Shown piece after piece: positions 11,185-23,397 of a DNA stretch of 64,000 nt (positions are counted from its first letter, which is position 1; each line of letters begins with the position of its first letter). The notes under the pieces were generated by a model. The model did not search any database, was not told where the DNA came from, and saw nothing but the letters and a program-made list of their open reading frames with translations. Origin of the DNA: Domibacillus robiginosus (GTDB lineage Bacteria > Bacillota > Bacilli > Bacillales > Domibacillaceae); assembly GCF_000966195.1 (NCBI RefSeq), contig NZ_LAHL01000009.1:276972-340971 (forward strand), in the 5' to 3' direction. Both the position numbers and the translations under genes were made by a program.

Positions 11185-11934
11185 TCACCTCTTCAATTCT
11201 AAATAAAACGAAACCGCCGACAGCACATACAAAGGGGCTGTTTCTGCGCGAAGAATTCTCGGGCCAAGAGCACAGGGAATAAAGCCTGAATCCTGCAGCT
11301 CGGCCGCTTCTTTTTCGGAAAATCCGCCTTCTGGACCGGTAACGACCAGCATTCGCCCGCCTGGCTTCAATGAATGAACAGCCTCATATAATGCTGTCAT
11401 TTCTCCGGATTTAGCTGTTTCTTCATAAGCAAAGATTTTCACATCAAACGTGCTTGACTGCTCAATCATTTGCTTCATAGATACAGGTTCTGCTACATCT
11501 GGAATCCGGTTTCGGTGTGACTGCTCCGCCGCTTCTTTTGAAATTTTTTGCCAGCGTTCGGTTTTCTTGGCTCCTTTTTTAGGATCCCATTTTACGATAG
11601 AACGCTCCGCTTCAAATGGAACAAACCCGGCAGCGCCGAGTTCAGTTCCTTTCTGTATAATATAATCGAATTTATCGCCTTTCACAAGACCGCAGGCCAT
11701 AACGACTTCTACCGGCATTTCAGTTGACTGCGCGAGCCATTCCTCTACTCTTGCTTCAATAGAAGCCTCTGTTACCATTGTCAGCACCGCGACGGCCGCT
11801 TTGCCATCTGGGAAAACAGTATAAACATGATCTCCCTCTTCCATACGCATAACACGCCGGATATGATGCGCATCCTCTTTTGAAAAAAGAATTCTTTCTT
11901 CATCCTGACCGCCTGTTAAAAAATACCGCTGCAT
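11185..11934 (-). CDS. rsmE: 16S rRNA (uracil1498-N3)-methyltransferase
   Basis: RsmE (249 aa) methylates U1498 of 16S rRNA in the assembled 30S subunit. An N-terminal PUA-like part begins MQRYFLTGG. The SPOUT knot shows VTGPEGGFSEKE, GFIPCALGPRILRAETAPLYVLS. The start at 11934 has GAGGTG upstream. It lies between prmA and mtaB in the dnaK operon, so it is expected to be transcribed with chaperones after heat shock. Confidence 0.96.
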   Translation of the reverse strand: MQRYFLTGGQDEERILFSKEDAHHIRRVMRMEEGDHVYTVFPDGKAAVAVLTMVTEASIEARVEEWLAQSTEMPVEVVMACGLVKGDKFDYIIQKGTELGAAGFVPFEAERSIVKWDPKKGAKKTERWQKISKEAAEQSHRNRIPDVAEPVSMKQMIEQSSTFDVKIFAYEETAKSGEMTALYEAVHSLKPGGRMLVVTGPEGGFSEKEAAELQDSGFIPCALGPRILRAETAPLYVLSAVSFYLELKR

Positions 11935-11947
11935 ATTTGCACCTCAA

Positions 11948-12892
11948 TTATTCTGCTTTTTTACCGACGATACAGACCCAGTCTTCCATCACAACTGTTT
12001 CTTCAATAAATAAGCCAGCATCTGTCATCGCTTTACGAACCTCATCTTTTTTCTGACCAATAATACCCGATGCAATAAAAAATCCACCAGGACGTAAAAT
12101 AGAAGCGACGTCACCTGTGAAAGAAATAATGACTTCTGCCAAAATGTTAGACACCACTACATCCGGCTGATCATCAATTCCATCAATTAAGTTATTTTTA
12201 GAAACTGACACAATGTTTTCTGCATGATTCAAGGCTACATTCTGACGTGCTGCTGACACTGCCACCTCATCTAAATCAAGCGCTGTAACGCGTGTTGCTC
12301 CCAATAACGCGGCTCCAATAGCAAGTACTCCTGAACCGGTCCCCACATCTACTACGTGATGGTCTGGTTTCACAAACCTTTCCAGCGCCTGCAGACACAT
12401 AACGGTTGTTGGATGCGTTCCCGTACCAAATGCCATTCCCGGGTCCAGTTCAATGATGAGTTCATCAGTTGAAAACGGCTCATACTCTTCCCACGTAGGA
12501 ACAATCGTAAATTTTTCAGAGATTTTTACTGGGTTATAGTACTGCTTCCAGGCTGTTGCCCAGTCTTCTTCATGCACTTCACTAACAGATACACGAAGCT
12601 TTCCTGTGTCAATTTGATATTCAGACAAATTCTGAACAGCCGCGGTAATATCGTCCACTGTTTCCTGTAAAAAACTGTTTACCGGCAGGTACGCTTTTAC
12701 GGCAACTCCTTCATCCGGATAGTCATCCGGGTTCAGCTCGTATAATTCACCGAAAAGGCCGCCTTCCCGTTTTTTGTCAAGCTCGGCACGATCTTCGATA
12801 ACAACACCGCTCGCTCCTGCTTCATGTAAAATATTCGAAATCGGTTCAACTGCATCATTGACGGTTTCAATGCAAATTTCTGACCACTTCAT
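11948..12892 (-). CDS. prmA: Ribosomal protein L11 methyltransferase
   Basis: PrmA (314 aa) trimethylates lysines and the N-terminus of ribosomal protein L11. An N-terminal ferredoxin-like substrate domain (~1-110) is followed by a SAM-binding Rossmann domain with DPGMAFGTGTHPTT, VVDVGTGSGVLAIGA and the catalytic-type motif NILAEV. The start at 12892 follows GGGAG. It is 25 bp behind dnaJ, in the usual Bacillus order. Confidence 0.97.
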   Translation of the reverse strand: MKWSEICIETVNDAVEPISNILHEAGASGVVIEDRAELDKKREGGLFGELYELNPDDYPDEGVAVKAYLPVNSFLQETVDDITAAVQNLSEYQIDTGKLRVSVSEVHEEDWATAWKQYYNPVKISEKFTIVPTWEEYEPFSTDELIIELDPGMAFGTGTHPTTVMCLQALERFVKPDHHVVDVGTGSGVLAIGAALLGATRVTALDLDEVAVSAARQNVALNHAENIVSVSKNNLIDGIDDQPDVVVSNILAEVIISFTGDVASILRPGGFFIASGIIGQKKDEVRKAMTDAGLFIEETVVMEDWVCIVGKKAE

Positions 12893-12916
12893 ATGTGTCC
12901 GCTCCCATCATGCCAT

Positions 12917-14038
12917 TTAATCACGCTTGAGCGCGCGTTTTACTTTATCAAAAAAGCCGTCTTCTTCACTCGGCTGCTCGCCGCTTACTTCTGCAAACTC
13001 CCGAAGCAGCTGTTTTTGCTTTTCATTTAGCTTGATCGGTGTAATGACTTTTACTAAAACATGCTGGTCACCCGTGCCAAAGCCTCTTACATTCGCTACA
13101 CCTTTACCGCGCAGACGGAATCTCGTGCCGCTTTGTGTACCTGCTGGAATTTTCAGCTTTACTTTCCCATGGACCGTCGGCACTTCAATTTCATCACCGA
13201 GCGTCGCCTGCACGAATGTAATTGGCATTTCGCAGTAAATGTCGTCGCCGTCACGTTCGAATAATTCATGCTCCCGCACGCGGAACACCACATATAAATC
13301 ACCTGGAGGTCCGCCGTTCACGCCGGCTTCTCCCTGCCCTGACAAACGAATTTGCTGTCCTTCATCAATACCTGCAGGTACTTTCACGTTAATTGTTTTA
13401 TTTTTCGTTACACGGCCGTCACCGCCGCATGTTGAACATTTGTCTTTAATGATTTTGCCTGTACCACTGCAGTGATGACACGTACGGCGTGTCGCCACAC
13501 GGCCAAATGGTGTGTTTTGTTCTACGTTTACCTGACCAGCACCGCCACAGTGTGAGCATGTTTCAGGAGAAGTTCCTGGTTTTGCACCGCTTCCGTGGCA
13601 TGTACCGCACTCTTCTTCTTTCGGAATAATAATATCCTTTTCCACACCAAAAACGGCTTCTTCAAACGATAACGTCATCGTATATTGAAGATCATCCCCC
13701 TGGCGCGGTGCATTTGGATCGCGTCTGCGTCCTCCGCCTCCACCGAAAAAGGTGCTGAAAATATCATCAAAACCGCCGCCGAAGCCGGAGAATCCACCGC
13801 CGCCAAAGCCGCCCTGCTGCGGACCTGCATGACCAAATTGATCATATTGCGCTTTTTTAGATTCATCACTCAGCACTTCATAGGCTTCCGAAATCTCTTT
13901 AAACTTTTCATCCGCGCCCGCTTCTTTGTTGATATCCGGATGATATTTTTTAGACAGCTTTCGGTATGCTTTTTTAATTTCATCTTTTGAAGCTGTTTTA
14001 CTGACACCTAATACGTCATAATAATCCCGTTTACTCAC
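12917..14038 (-). CDS. dnaJ: Chaperone protein DnaJ
   Basis: DnaJ (373 aa) is the Hsp40 partner that delivers substrates to DnaK and stimulates its ATPase. The J domain (1-~65) has the HPD motif in KYHPDINK. A Gly/Phe-rich region follows (~75-110), then four CxxCxGxG zinc repeats (~145-215), two C-terminal beta domains and a dimerisation tail. The start is the GTG at 14038 ([11 protein letters not shown]), preceded by GGGAGTG; the ORF is open 8 codons upstream. Confidence 0.98.
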   Translation of the reverse strand: MSKRDYYDVLGVSKTASKDEIKKAYRKLSKKYHPDINKEAGADEKFKEISEAYEVLSDESKKAQYDQFGHAGPQQGGFGGGGFSGFGGGFDDIFSTFFGGGGGRRRDPNAPRQGDDLQYTMTLSFEEAVFGVEKDIIIPKEEECGTCHGSGAKPGTSPETCSHCGGAGQVNVEQNTPFGRVATRRTCHHCSGTGKIIKDKCSTCGGDGRVTKNKTINVKVPAGIDEGQQIRLSGQGEAGVNGGPPGDLYVVFRVREHELFERDGDDIYCEMPITFVQATLGDEIEVPTVHGKVKLKIPAGTQSGTRFRLRGKGVANVRGFGTGDQHVLVKVITPIKLNEKQKQLLREFAEVSGEQPSEEDGFFDKVKRALKRD

Positions 14039-14115
14039 CGTTTTCACTCCCGTTTCATTCACATAACCGCTATTTTAACATACATCGACTCTTCATTGGT
14101 AATTAAATTGTTTCA

Positions 14116-14159
14116 CGAAAAAAGCCAAAGCCGGAAAACCGCTGACTTTGACTTTTTCG
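14116..14159 (-). terminator. Attenuating hairpin between dnaK and dnaJ
   Basis: An imperfect inverted repeat of ~18 bp per arm with an AAAA/TTTT loop and flanking T-tracts lies in the dnaK-dnaJ gap. It could act as a partial terminator or processing site that makes the dnaJ message less abundant than dnaK; that effect is inferred. Confidence 0.6.
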
Positions 14160-14170
14160 TGTGACTTCGC

Positions 14171-16024
<1,854 letters not shown>

Positions 16025-16044
16025 TCATTGCTTATCAAATAAAT

Positions 16045-16614
16045 TTATTGATTCACTTTTACCATGGATGGGCGAATAACCCGATCTTTTAATGTATAGC
16101 CTTTTTGCAGCTCTGCTAAAACAGCATTTGGCTCAGCTGAGTCATCGCTGTCTGTCATCACTGCTTGATGGACAGTCGGATCAAATGGCTTGCCGACTGT
16201 TTCAATTGGCTTTACACCTTCGCCTTCAAGCGCGGTAACGAGTGTTTTATACACCATTTCCATCCCTTGAAGAACAGATTTTGTTTCATCATGCTCTGGT
16301 GTCACCTGAAGTGCCCGTTCAAAATTATCAAGCACCGGCAGAAGCTCGGTTACCAGTTTTTGTGCACGGTATTTTTCCTGTGCTTCCCGGTCTAGATTAG
16401 CCCGGCGCCGGAAATTGTCAAAATCTGCCCGCAGGCGAAGATAGCGGTCTTCAGACTCTTCAAGCTGCTTTTGAAGTTGCTCTTCTTTTGATTCTTCAGC
16501 TTCTTCAATAATCATTTGGTCCGCCTCTACTTCAACGGCCTCTTGTTCTTCGATGGAAGAAACCGCCTCATCAGCTGGTTTTTCTTCCGTCAATGGCTTT
16601 TGTTTTTCTGCCAC
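16045..16614 (-). CDS. grpE: Nucleotide exchange factor GrpE
   Basis: GrpE (189 aa) releases ADP from DnaK and serves as its thermosensor. A long acidic, glutamate-rich N-terminal coiled coil is followed by [14 protein letters not shown] and the C-terminal beta wing containing [11 protein letters not shown]. The start is the GTG at 16614, six bases after GGAGGTG; an upstream ATG at 16632 overlaps that site and is unlikely. Confidence 0.97.
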   Translation of the reverse strand: MAEKQKPLTEEKPADEAVSSIEEQEAVEVEADQMIIEEAEESKEEQLQKQLEESEDRYLRLRADFDNFRRRANLDREAQEKYRAQKLVTELLPVLDNFERALQVTPEHDETKSVLQGMEMVYKTLVTALEGEGVKPIETVGKPFDPTVHQAVMTDSDDSAEPNAVLAELQKGYTLKDRVIRPSMVKVNQ

Positions 16615-16643
16615 TGATGCCACCTCCAACATTCGTCATCAAT

Positions 16644-17678
16644 TTATATTCGCGTATTGTAAAGACGCGTCAGCACATTCGTCATATCATGACTTAAAAA
16701 GTCAACGAGTGTAATCACTCGGGAATATTCCATTCGTTTTGGACCAAGAATGGCAATAGTGCCAACCGGTTCATCACCAACGGAGTAGGAAGCTGTAATC
16801 AAACTACAGTCTTCCATTGCCTGCTCCGCATTTTCCGTACCGATTTTCACTTGAACACCGGCTTCTGTCGGGCGGATCAATTCATACATGTCTTGTTCTT
16901 TTTCCATCATATCCATGACGAGGCGGACTTTTTCTACATCTCGAAATTCCGGCTGGTTGAAAATGTTTGTTTTGCCTCCAATAAACAGCTTGCCAATTGG
17001 CGAACCGCCGGATGCTTCTGCAAACATATTCAATACAGCCTCATAGTTCCGAAGATGCCGTCTCATTAATTCCGCTGTTTCTTTGTAAATTTTTTGGCGG
17101 AGCTCTGACAACGGAACACCGGTCAGGCGGTCATTTAAAATATTGACCATTTTCTCAATGTCTGCTGGTTCAATTCCTTCCGGCAGCGAGAAGATTCTGT
17201 TTTCAACATGCCCTGTATCCGTTACGATAATGGCAACAGCCGACTGGGCATCAATAGGAATAATCTGCAGGTTTTTAACCCGGTGGTCATTAAATTTTGG
17301 CCCAAGAACGATCGATGTGTAGCTTGTCAGTTCCGACAAAATCGTCGCTGCATTTTGAACAGCTTTTTCAAGTCCTTCCTGCCTGTCGGCGAAAATAGAA
17401 TGAATAGCTGTCCGTTCGCTGCGCCTCAGTGAGCCTGGCGAAAGCAGATGATCCACATAATATCGATAGCCTTTTTCCGACGGCACACGGCCGGATGAGG
17501 TATGCGTTTTTTCCAAAAAGCCCATTTCCTCTAAATCAGCCATTTCATTACGAATGGTAGCCGGACTAAAGGAAACATCCTCTTTCTTGGCAAGATTGCG
17601 TGAACCGACTGGCTGCGCCGAACGAATAAAATCGTCAATGATAATCTGCAAGATGAAAAGTTGGCGGTCTGTCAGCAC
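16644..17678 (-). CDS. hrcA: Heat-inducible transcription repressor HrcA
   Basis: HrcA (344 aa) binds CIRCE and represses the class I heat-shock genes; its activity depends on GroE. An N-terminal winged helix ([10 protein letters not shown] ... PVGSRNL ... [14 protein letters not shown]) is followed by a GAF-like domain and C-terminal region. The start is the GTG at 17678 with AGAGGTGAT close by. A CIRCE lies 15 bp upstream, so the operon is autoregulated. Confidence 0.98.
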   Translation of the reverse strand: MLTDRQLFILQIIIDDFIRSAQPVGSRNLAKKEDVSFSPATIRNEMADLEEMGFLEKTHTSSGRVPSEKGYRYYVDHLLSPGSLRRSERTAIHSIFADRQEGLEKAVQNAATILSELTSYTSIVLGPKFNDHRVKNLQIIPIDAQSAVAIIVTDTGHVENRIFSLPEGIEPADIEKMVNILNDRLTGVPLSELRQKIYKETAELMRRHLRNYEAVLNMFAEASGGSPIGKLFIGGKTNIFNQPEFRDVEKVRLVMDMMEKEQDMYELIRPTEAGVQVKIGTENAEQAMEDCSLITASYSVGDEPVGTIAILGPKRMEYSRVITLVDFLSHDMTNVLTRLYNTRI

Positions 17679-17692
17679 GTTTATCACCTCTG

Positions 17693-17719
17693 TTAGCACT
17701 CTTTGTATTTGAGTGCTAA
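17693..17719. promoter_or_regulatory. CIRCE operator (HrcA binding site)
   Basis: Perfect consensus inverted repeat TTAGCACTC - 9 bp - GAGTGCTAA, between the hrcA promoter and start codon. HrcA bound here represses hrcA-grpE-dnaK-dnaJ-prmA-rsmE-mtaB. Confidence 0.98.
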
Positions 17720-17729
17720 ATCTACATTT

Positions 17730-17758
17730 AAATTATCAAAATCCTTTTTGTCTGTCAA
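17730..17758 (-). promoter_or_regulatory. SigA-type promoter of the hrcA operon
   Basis: Minus strand: perfect TTGACA (17753-17758), a 17-bp spacer, then TAATTT (17730-17735). It lies just upstream of CIRCE, the standard layout for a class I heat-shock operon. Confidence 0.8.
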
Positions 17759-17773
17759 CGAGTACGCTCATAT

Positions 17774-18904
17774 TTATGCTTCAATTAAAAAAGATTGAAA
17801 TACTTCATTACCGAGAAACTTTCCACGGTGCGTTAAACAAATTGAATCCCCTTTTATTTGCAGCAGTCCACGGCCTGTCATTTCACCGATTGCTTTTTGG
17901 AACAAATGAATGGGATTTTCACCGTATTGTTTTTCGAACGTAGAAATAGACACTCCGTCTGTTTTACGTAGACCCAGAAACATTTCTTCTTCCATCTGCT
18001 CCTGCTTTGTGACCTGCTGAGAAGACATTCGCGGCCATTCACCACGCTCAAGCGGCTCCATGTATTTTTTAAGCGGGCCAAAATTTGCGTACCGTTCACC
18101 ATTTACATACCCGTGCGCACCGGCACCAAATCCATAATATTCGTCATTATTCCAATACGTAATGTTATGGAGACTCTCAAATCCCGGCTGAGCGAAGTTG
18201 CTGATTTCATATTGGTGAAGTCCCTGCAGTTCCATTTCTCGCATAACCGCTTCGTACATATCCGCTTCCGATTCTTCCTTAGGAAGCGGAAGGCGGCCTT
18301 TTGCCATTAAATTATAAAAGACGGTTTTCGGCTCGATGATAAGCGAATAAGCAGAGTAATGTGGAAGTCCAAGTGCCAGCGCCTGCTTTACAGTATCCAC
18401 TGCATCGTCGACCGTCTGCTCCGGCAGGCCATAAATTAAATCAATGCTTAAATTATCAAAGCCAGCCCGTTCTGCGTCACGAACGGTACGCAGGACATCC
18501 TCTTTTGTATGGGTGCGGCCAATTCGCTTTAAATGAGCGTCGTTAAACGACTGAACGCCAATGCTGAGCCGGTTTACGCCACCTTCTTTTAAGATGCGCA
18601 GTTTTTCAGGTGTTAAGTCGCCTGGATTCGCTTCAAATGTATATTCAGCATCTGGCGACAAAGGGAGCCGGCGTTTGATTGACTCGACCAGCTCAAAAAG
18701 CTGTGCCTCATTCAAAGATGTGGGCGTTCCACCTCCAACAAAAATCGATTGTAATCCTTTCTTAACATCAGCCATGCCCATTTCCCGATCAAGTGTATCC
18801 AAGTACTGTTCCACTGGCTGGTTTTTCATAAATACTTTATTAAAATCACAATAATGACAAATATGATGGCAAAACGGAATATGAACATATGCTGCTTTTG
18901 TCAC
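17774..18904 (-). CDS. hemW: Radical SAM heme chaperone HemW
   Basis: HemW (376 aa) binds heme and is thought to hand it to membrane acceptors; it was long misnamed coproporphyrinogen oxidase HemN. The radical-SAM motif CHHICHYCDF near the start has the HemW pattern, followed by GGGTPTSL and a C-terminal HemN-like domain. GTG at 18904 lies nine bases after AAAGGC; another GTG at 18913 abuts that site. It lies between lepA and hrcA as in other Bacillus. Confidence 0.94.
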   Translation of the reverse strand: MTKAAYVHIPFCHHICHYCDFNKVFMKNQPVEQYLDTLDREMGMADVKKGLQSIFVGGGTPTSLNEAQLFELVESIKRRLPLSPDAEYTFEANPGDLTPEKLRILKEGGVNRLSIGVQSFNDAHLKRIGRTHTKEDVLRTVRDAERAGFDNLSIDLIYGLPEQTVDDAVDTVKQALALGLPHYSAYSLIIEPKTVFYNLMAKGRLPLPKEESEADMYEAVMREMELQGLHQYEISNFAQPGFESLHNITYWNNDEYYGFGAGAHGYVNGERYANFGPLKKYMEPLERGEWPRMSSQQVTKQEQMEEEMFLGLRKTDGVSISTFEKQYGENPIHLFQKAIGEMTGRGLLQIKGDSICLTHRGKFLGNEVFQSFLIEA

Positions 18905-18932
18905 TGTGTTCACGCCTTTCTATACATAAAGG

Positions 18933-19130
18933 AAGGTGCCCGTAATCCGGGCACCTCAGGCTGTTGACAAACGCCCGCTTTCGGCGTCACTCGCCGCGCG
19001 TGAATGCTTATGACCCGAAAAGGTCACTCCGCTTCCCGAACGGCTTCGTTCCTGGAAAGGCAGACGTTTTCAATCAGCCTGCTTTCTTCCGGTGTCTGCG
19101 CTCTGAGATACCCGTATAACCCGGGCACCT
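18933..19130 (-). repeat. Structured intergenic element between lepA and hemW
   Basis: This 0.2-kb gap is almost entirely base-paired. Two similar hairpins flank it: 18935-18955 (GGTGCCCG/CGGGCACC, perfect) and 19107-19129 (same arms with G-U changes). Between them, 18957-18973 pairs with 19065-19081 (about 16 of 17 positions). Inside that stem are hairpins at 18982-18996, 19011-19026 and 19038-19051. The edges are CTCAG/CTGAG. It may be a lepA terminator carrying a dispersed Bacillaceae repeat or a structured RNA; no coding frame was found. Confidence 0.65.
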
Positions 19131-19140
19131 TCGTTTTTTA

Positions 19141-20970
19141 TTATTTCTGCTGGTCATCCATTTTTAATACGGCCATAAATGCTTCCTGCGGCACTTCAAC
19201 AGATCCAACCTGCTTCATGCGCTTTTTCCCTTCCTTCTGCTTCTCAAGCAGCTTTCGTTTCCGGGAAATATCCCCGCCATAGCACTTGGCCAGAACGTTT
19301 TTACGCATGGCTTTGATCGTGGACCGGGCAACAATTTTGTTGCCGATCGCCGCTTGAATCGGCACCTCAAACTGCTGGCGCGGAATTAATTCTTTTAACT
19401 TTTCAACAATAACTTTTCCGCGTTCATAAGCAAAATCGCGGTGAACAATAAAGCTGAGTGCATCGACAGTTTCCGCGTTCAGCAAAATATCCATCTTCAC
19501 CAGCTTGGATTGCTTGTAGCCAATGAGCTCGTAGTCGAATGAGGCATAGCCTTTCGTACTCGACTTCAGCTGGTCAAAGAAGTCATACACAATTTCAGAC
19601 AGCGGCATTTCATAAATAACGCTGACGCGGTTTGTATCAAGATACTGCATATCAATAAAAATGCCGCGTTTCCCCTGAGCAAGCTCCATTACTGCTCCGA
19701 CATAGTCATTCGGCACGATGATCGATGCTTTTACATATGGTTCTTCAACGTGCGCAATTTTTTGTGGGTCCGGCATGTCAGATGGATTATCGATTCGAAG
19801 CTCTTCTCCATCTGTCATTGTTACCTGGTAAATAACACTTGGCGCTGTTGTAATCAAGTCAATTTTAAACTCACGCTCAATACGCTCTTGAATGATTTCC
19901 ATGTGAAGAAGACCAAGGAATCCGCAGCGGAATCCAAAGCCAAGAGCCTGTGATGTTTCCGGCTCATATTGAAGAGCCGAATCATTTAACTCAAGCTTTT
20001 CAAGCGCTTCACGTAAATCATTGTATTTAGAGGAGTCAATTGGGTAAAGACCGCAGTACACCATCGGATTGAGCTTTCGATAACCAGCAAGCGCTTCTGT
20101 AGCACCGTTTTTCGCCGATGTAATCGTATCCCCTACCTGTGTATCGCCGACATTTTTAATCGCCGCAGCGAGGTAGCCAACATCACCGACTGTCAGTTCC
20201 TTCCGCTGTGTTGTTTTCGGGGTGAAAACACCAATTTCGGTTACTTCAAACTCCTTGCCAGTCGCCATCATTTTGATTTTGTCGCCGACCTTTACTGTTC
20301 CATCTACCACGCGAATATACGCGATAACCCCACGGTATGCGTCGTAAAGCGAGTCAAAGATAAGCGCTTTGAGCGGCGCTTCCGGATCTCCCTTTGGTGC
20401 AGGTACTTTTTCAACAATCTGCTCTAAAATTTCCTCAATCCCAATACCTGCTTTGGCAGAGGCAAGAACCGCTTCTGAGGCATCCAGGCCGATCACGTCT
20501 TCTACTTCCTGACGTACACGCTCCGGTTCTGCAGCCGGCAGGTCAATTTTATTAATAACCGGTAGAATTTCAAGATCATTATCAAGCGCTAAATAAACGT
20601 TAGCAAGTGTCTGCGCTTCAATTCCTTGTGCTGCATCGACAACGAGAATCGCGCCTTCACACGCCGCAAGGCTTCTTGAAACTTCGTATGTGAAATCGAC
20701 GTGTCCCGGTGTGTCAATCAAGTGAAAAATGTAGTCCTGCCCATCTTTTGCCGTATAGTTCAGCTGCACGGCATTTAATTTGATCGTAATGCCCCGCTCC
20801 CGTTCAAGATCCATAGAATCAAGAAGCTGGCTTTTCATTTCACGTGCTGTTAAAGCTTTTGTTTGTTCTAAAATACGGTCAGCAAGCGTCGATTTCCCAT
20901 GATCAATGTGGGCAATGATCGAGAAATTGCGAATGCGCTCCTGCCGTTCTAGTCGGTCGTTGTTGTTCAT
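19141..20970 (-). CDS. lepA: Elongation factor 4 (LepA)
   Basis: A 609-aa translational GTPase related to EF-G that acts on stalled or mistranslocated ribosomes and in initiation or assembly. The G domain starts with [22 protein letters not shown] and NKIDLPAA follow. The EF4-specific C-terminal domain shows [22 protein letters not shown]. The ATG at 20970 has CAGGAG upstream; a GTG at 20982 lies too close to that site. Confidence 0.98.
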   Translation of the reverse strand: MNNNDRLERQERIRNFSIIAHIDHGKSTLADRILEQTKALTAREMKSQLLDSMDLERERGITIKLNAVQLNYTAKDGQDYIFHLIDTPGHVDFTYEVSRSLAACEGAILVVDAAQGIEAQTLANVYLALDNDLEILPVINKIDLPAAEPERVRQEVEDVIGLDASEAVLASAKAGIGIEEILEQIVEKVPAPKGDPEAPLKALIFDSLYDAYRGVIAYIRVVDGTVKVGDKIKMMATGKEFEVTEIGVFTPKTTQRKELTVGDVGYLAAAIKNVGDTQVGDTITSAKNGATEALAGYRKLNPMVYCGLYPIDSSKYNDLREALEKLELNDSALQYEPETSQALGFGFRCGFLGLLHMEIIQERIEREFKIDLITTAPSVIYQVTMTDGEELRIDNPSDMPDPQKIAHVEEPYVKASIIVPNDYVGAVMELAQGKRGIFIDMQYLDTNRVSVIYEMPLSEIVYDFFDQLKSSTKGYASFDYELIGYKQSKLVKMDILLNAETVDALSFIVHRDFAYERGKVIVEKLKELIPRQQFEVPIQAAIGNKIVARSTIKAMRKNVLAKCYGGDISRKRKLLEKQKEGKKRMKQVGSVEVPQEAFMAVLKMDDQQK

Positions 20971-21061
20971 GTCAATGTTCACTCCTGTTTATCGGCACAT
21001 AGATACTATTGTGATTATATCAGCGCGTTATGCAATTGACAACGAACATTAAATGAACAAG

Positions 21062-22156
21062 CTATTCATTTTGTTCCGCTTTAATAAAACGAGCTAAAAT
21101 ATCAGCAAATGCAGTCGCACTTCTTTCTAGTTCTTCACGCGTATTGTCAACGCCGCCCATTTCAATGAGCATAGCCCGGTTTGAAAGATCCTGGTTGAAC
21201 TTTCCGTTTGTCTGGCTGCCCGATTTTACAATAACACCGCGTGAGAGGCCGGGATAGTATTGTTCAAAAAGTTTGTGGAGCTCCGACGCAAACCGGGCAT
21301 TTTCTTCATACCCGGGATGCTCGCCGCCAACCACAAAAACAGTTTTTGCCATATCCTTCCCATTGATGCGGGCAGTCGTAATATCCTTGCGCTGTGAATC
21401 GCGATGCACGTCAATAAGGTAGGACAAAGCAGGCTGACTTTTTTGCACCGCGGCTACCACAGCACGGGATTCTTCATAAGAAGCACTGTATTTTTTTCCT
21501 TTCTTATTTAGCAGCGCACCAATATCTGTTTTATTGACCGATACACCGATTCCTTTTGATTCAAGCTCTTTTCCAATCATTGTCCCTACTTCTGTAATGT
21601 TCAAAGGGGCTTGTCCATTGCCAGGAGTAAAAGATTCAGACGTGTGCGTGAAGTAAAGAAGAACTTTTTCTTCTCCTACCGGCAGCTCGTTTTCTTGCGG
21701 TTCTTTTGGATCTGGCTCCGATGGTTTAGGAACTGGAAGATCATCCGGCTTGTTTGATTCAACTGGCATATTCGTATAATCCGTTCCTTGACCGGCAATT
21801 AAAATTTGCCCATCGTAAATCGAAAAGCCTGGCAGTTCTCTTCCCAAAAACGTACGTGGATCGCGCAGGCTGATCCCAGCAGCCGATTGAAATGCAGTAT
21901 CTACCCACCCCATTGTGCCTTGTCCCACTTTTTCATCCGAGTGAAATGCATGGTTTTCCAAATGCAGAAGCTGGTAAAAGTGAGCAACGGGAATTTCCGA
22001 TGCCGCCCGGCTCATAGATTGGGAGGTAAAATGATACGAAAACGGCATAACCGTTAAAAATCCTGCCGTCCAAAACGGCATGACCACCAAGCAGGCGTAA
22101 GCCGGAATAAGCCAGTATGGTATATGCTTTTTTTTGTGCAAAAGGATTGTCGCCAT
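21062..22156 (-). CDS. spoIIP: Stage II sporulation protein P
   Basis: SpoIIP (364 aa) is the amidase/endopeptidase of the SpoIID-SpoIIM-SpoIIP engulfment machine. One transmembrane helix is near the N-terminus (~14-37). A Pro/Glu-rich linker (~150-165) precedes the amidase domain with LIDVHRDS and LIEMGGVDN, which hold the expected zinc-ligand His and catalytic Glu. It lies directly after gpr, as in B. subtilis, where SigE/SigF and SigG transcripts are known. Confidence 0.96.
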   Translation of the reverse strand: MATILLHKKKHIPYWLIPAYACLVVMPFWTAGFLTVMPFSYHFTSQSMSRAASEIPVAHFYQLLHLENHAFHSDEKVGQGTMGWVDTAFQSAAGISLRDPRTFLGRELPGFSIYDGQILIAGQGTDYTNMPVESNKPDDLPVPKPSEPDPKEPQENELPVGEEKVLLYFTHTSESFTPGNGQAPLNITEVGTMIGKELESKGIGVSVNKTDIGALLNKKGKKYSASYEESRAVVAAVQKSQPALSYLIDVHRDSQRKDITTARINGKDMAKTVFVVGGEHPGYEENARFASELHKLFEQYYPGLSRGVIVKSGSQTNGKFNQDLSNRAMLIEMGGVDNTREELERSATAFADILARFIKAEQNE

Positions 22157-22195
22157 CCCCTTTTCAGCTCTTGTCCTTTTACCTTATGCATAAAT

Positions 22196-22231
22196 GAAAA
22201 AAAGCAGACCATGATTCAGCCTGCAAAAAAA
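22196..22231 (-). terminator. Hairpin at the end of gpr
   Basis: Minus strand TTTTTTTGCAG ... CTGCTTTTTTT: a short hairpin with T-run overlapping the gpr stop codon. It may attenuate readthrough from gpr into spoIIP. Confidence 0.6.
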
Positions 22232-23217
22232 GATCGTGTTTCTTCCGGTGGACGGTTATGAAGGGATTCATTCAATGCACTGGAGACGACCGCTGCTGCT
22301 CCTTGAATAAACATATCTGCTTCTTTTGGTGATACGATCATATTTAAACCTGTCGGGGTCAGCACTTCATGAATTAATTGATGTTTTTCATTTTCATCCA
22401 GCAGACCAATATTTCCTAAAAACGACCGCTTCCATTCTTCGTCTCCGCGTCCGCTTTTTTCCTGCAGATGATCCATCACCATTTCCACTGCGTCACGCGT
22501 GACGGTAGCAGCATCAATGACAGTGGGAATGCCAATGGCGATTACCGGGATACCTGCTGTTTCACGACTGATTTCTTTTCGGCGGTTTCCGATTCCAGCT
22601 CCCGGCTGAATGCCTGTATCCGTCATTTGAATCGTTGCGTTCAGCCTTTCGATCGAACGAGCCGCGAGCGCATCAATGACAACAAGAAAATCCGGCTTTT
22701 CACGTTCAATTAAGCCAAGCAAAATATCTCCCGTCTCAATCCCGGTCATTCCCATAACGCCGGGAGAAATCGCGCTGACCGGGCGGTAGCCGGGCTGAAC
22801 ATGCTCAGGATGCAGCTTAAACAAATGGTTGGTGACAATCAGCCGGTCTGTCACACGCGGTCCAAGAGAATCCGGTGTTACCAGTTCATTTCCAAGCCCT
22901 GCAACTAAACAAGAAGCATCTTCTGGAATACCTGCTCCTTTTACAAACAAACGAATTTCTTCTGCGACAACGCGGCTGATTGCTGCATGACGGGATGAAT
23001 CAGATTTACGCAAGTCAGCGGATTCGACCGTAACATAGTGCCCGGCTTTTCTGCCTGTTATCTGTTCGGCTTCTTTTGTGATCTCAACCGTTGTTACCTT
23101 TGTTCCTTCTTTTTCTTCTTCTTTCATTTCAATTCCTGGCACTTTGCTTCCTGTTTGCTGTTCAGCAATTAAAGCGGATTCTATGGCCAAATCTGTGCGT
23201 GGAGACCATTTTCCCAT
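22216..23217 (-). CDS. gpr: Spore germination protease GPR
   Basis: GPR (333 aa) degrades small acid-soluble spore proteins early in germination. It is made as a zymogen in the forespore (SigG/SigF in B. subtilis) and cleaves itself after a short propeptide. Motifs seen are GLGNELVTPDSLGPRV, SPGVMGMTGIETGD, VVIDALAARS and TDTGIQPGAGIGNRR. The best start is ATG 23217 (MGKWSPRTDLAIES), nine bases after GGAGG; ATG 23223 and GTG 23226 are closer to that site. Confidence 0.96.
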   Translation of the reverse strand: MGKWSPRTDLAIESALIAEQQTGSKVPGIEMKEEEKEGTKVTTVEITKEAEQITGRKAGHYVTVESADLRKSDSSRHAAISRVVAEEIRLFVKGAGIPEDASCLVAGLGNELVTPDSLGPRVTDRLIVTNHLFKLHPEHVQPGYRPVSAISPGVMGMTGIETGDILLGLIEREKPDFLVVIDALAARSIERLNATIQMTDTGIQPGAGIGNRRKEISRETAGIPVIAIGIPTVIDAATVTRDAVEMVMDHLQEKSGRGDEEWKRSFLGNIGLLDENEKHQLIHEVLTPTGLNMIVSPKEADMFIQGAAAVVSSALNESLHNRPPEETRSFFAG

Positions 23218-23289
23218 TTGCATCACCCTCCATTTTTTTCACAGTTTGCCCATGCGTGTAAAAGTTTATTCCTTTACAGCGAATTTCTA

Positions 23290-23318
23290 TTGCATTTCTT
23301 TTATTCCTTTGCTAAAAT
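23290..23318 (+). promoter_or_regulatory. SigA-type promoter of rpsT
   Basis: TTGCAT (23290-23295), a 17-bp spacer, then TAAAAT (23313-23318), about 80 bp before the rpsT start and divergent from gpr. Confidence 0.7.
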
Positions 23319-23397
23319 ACTTCTTGTTGTTTAATTCAATAATGATTGATAATCGGGTACGAATAAAAGTTCGATCCATTTTAGGAGGTGACAGTAA

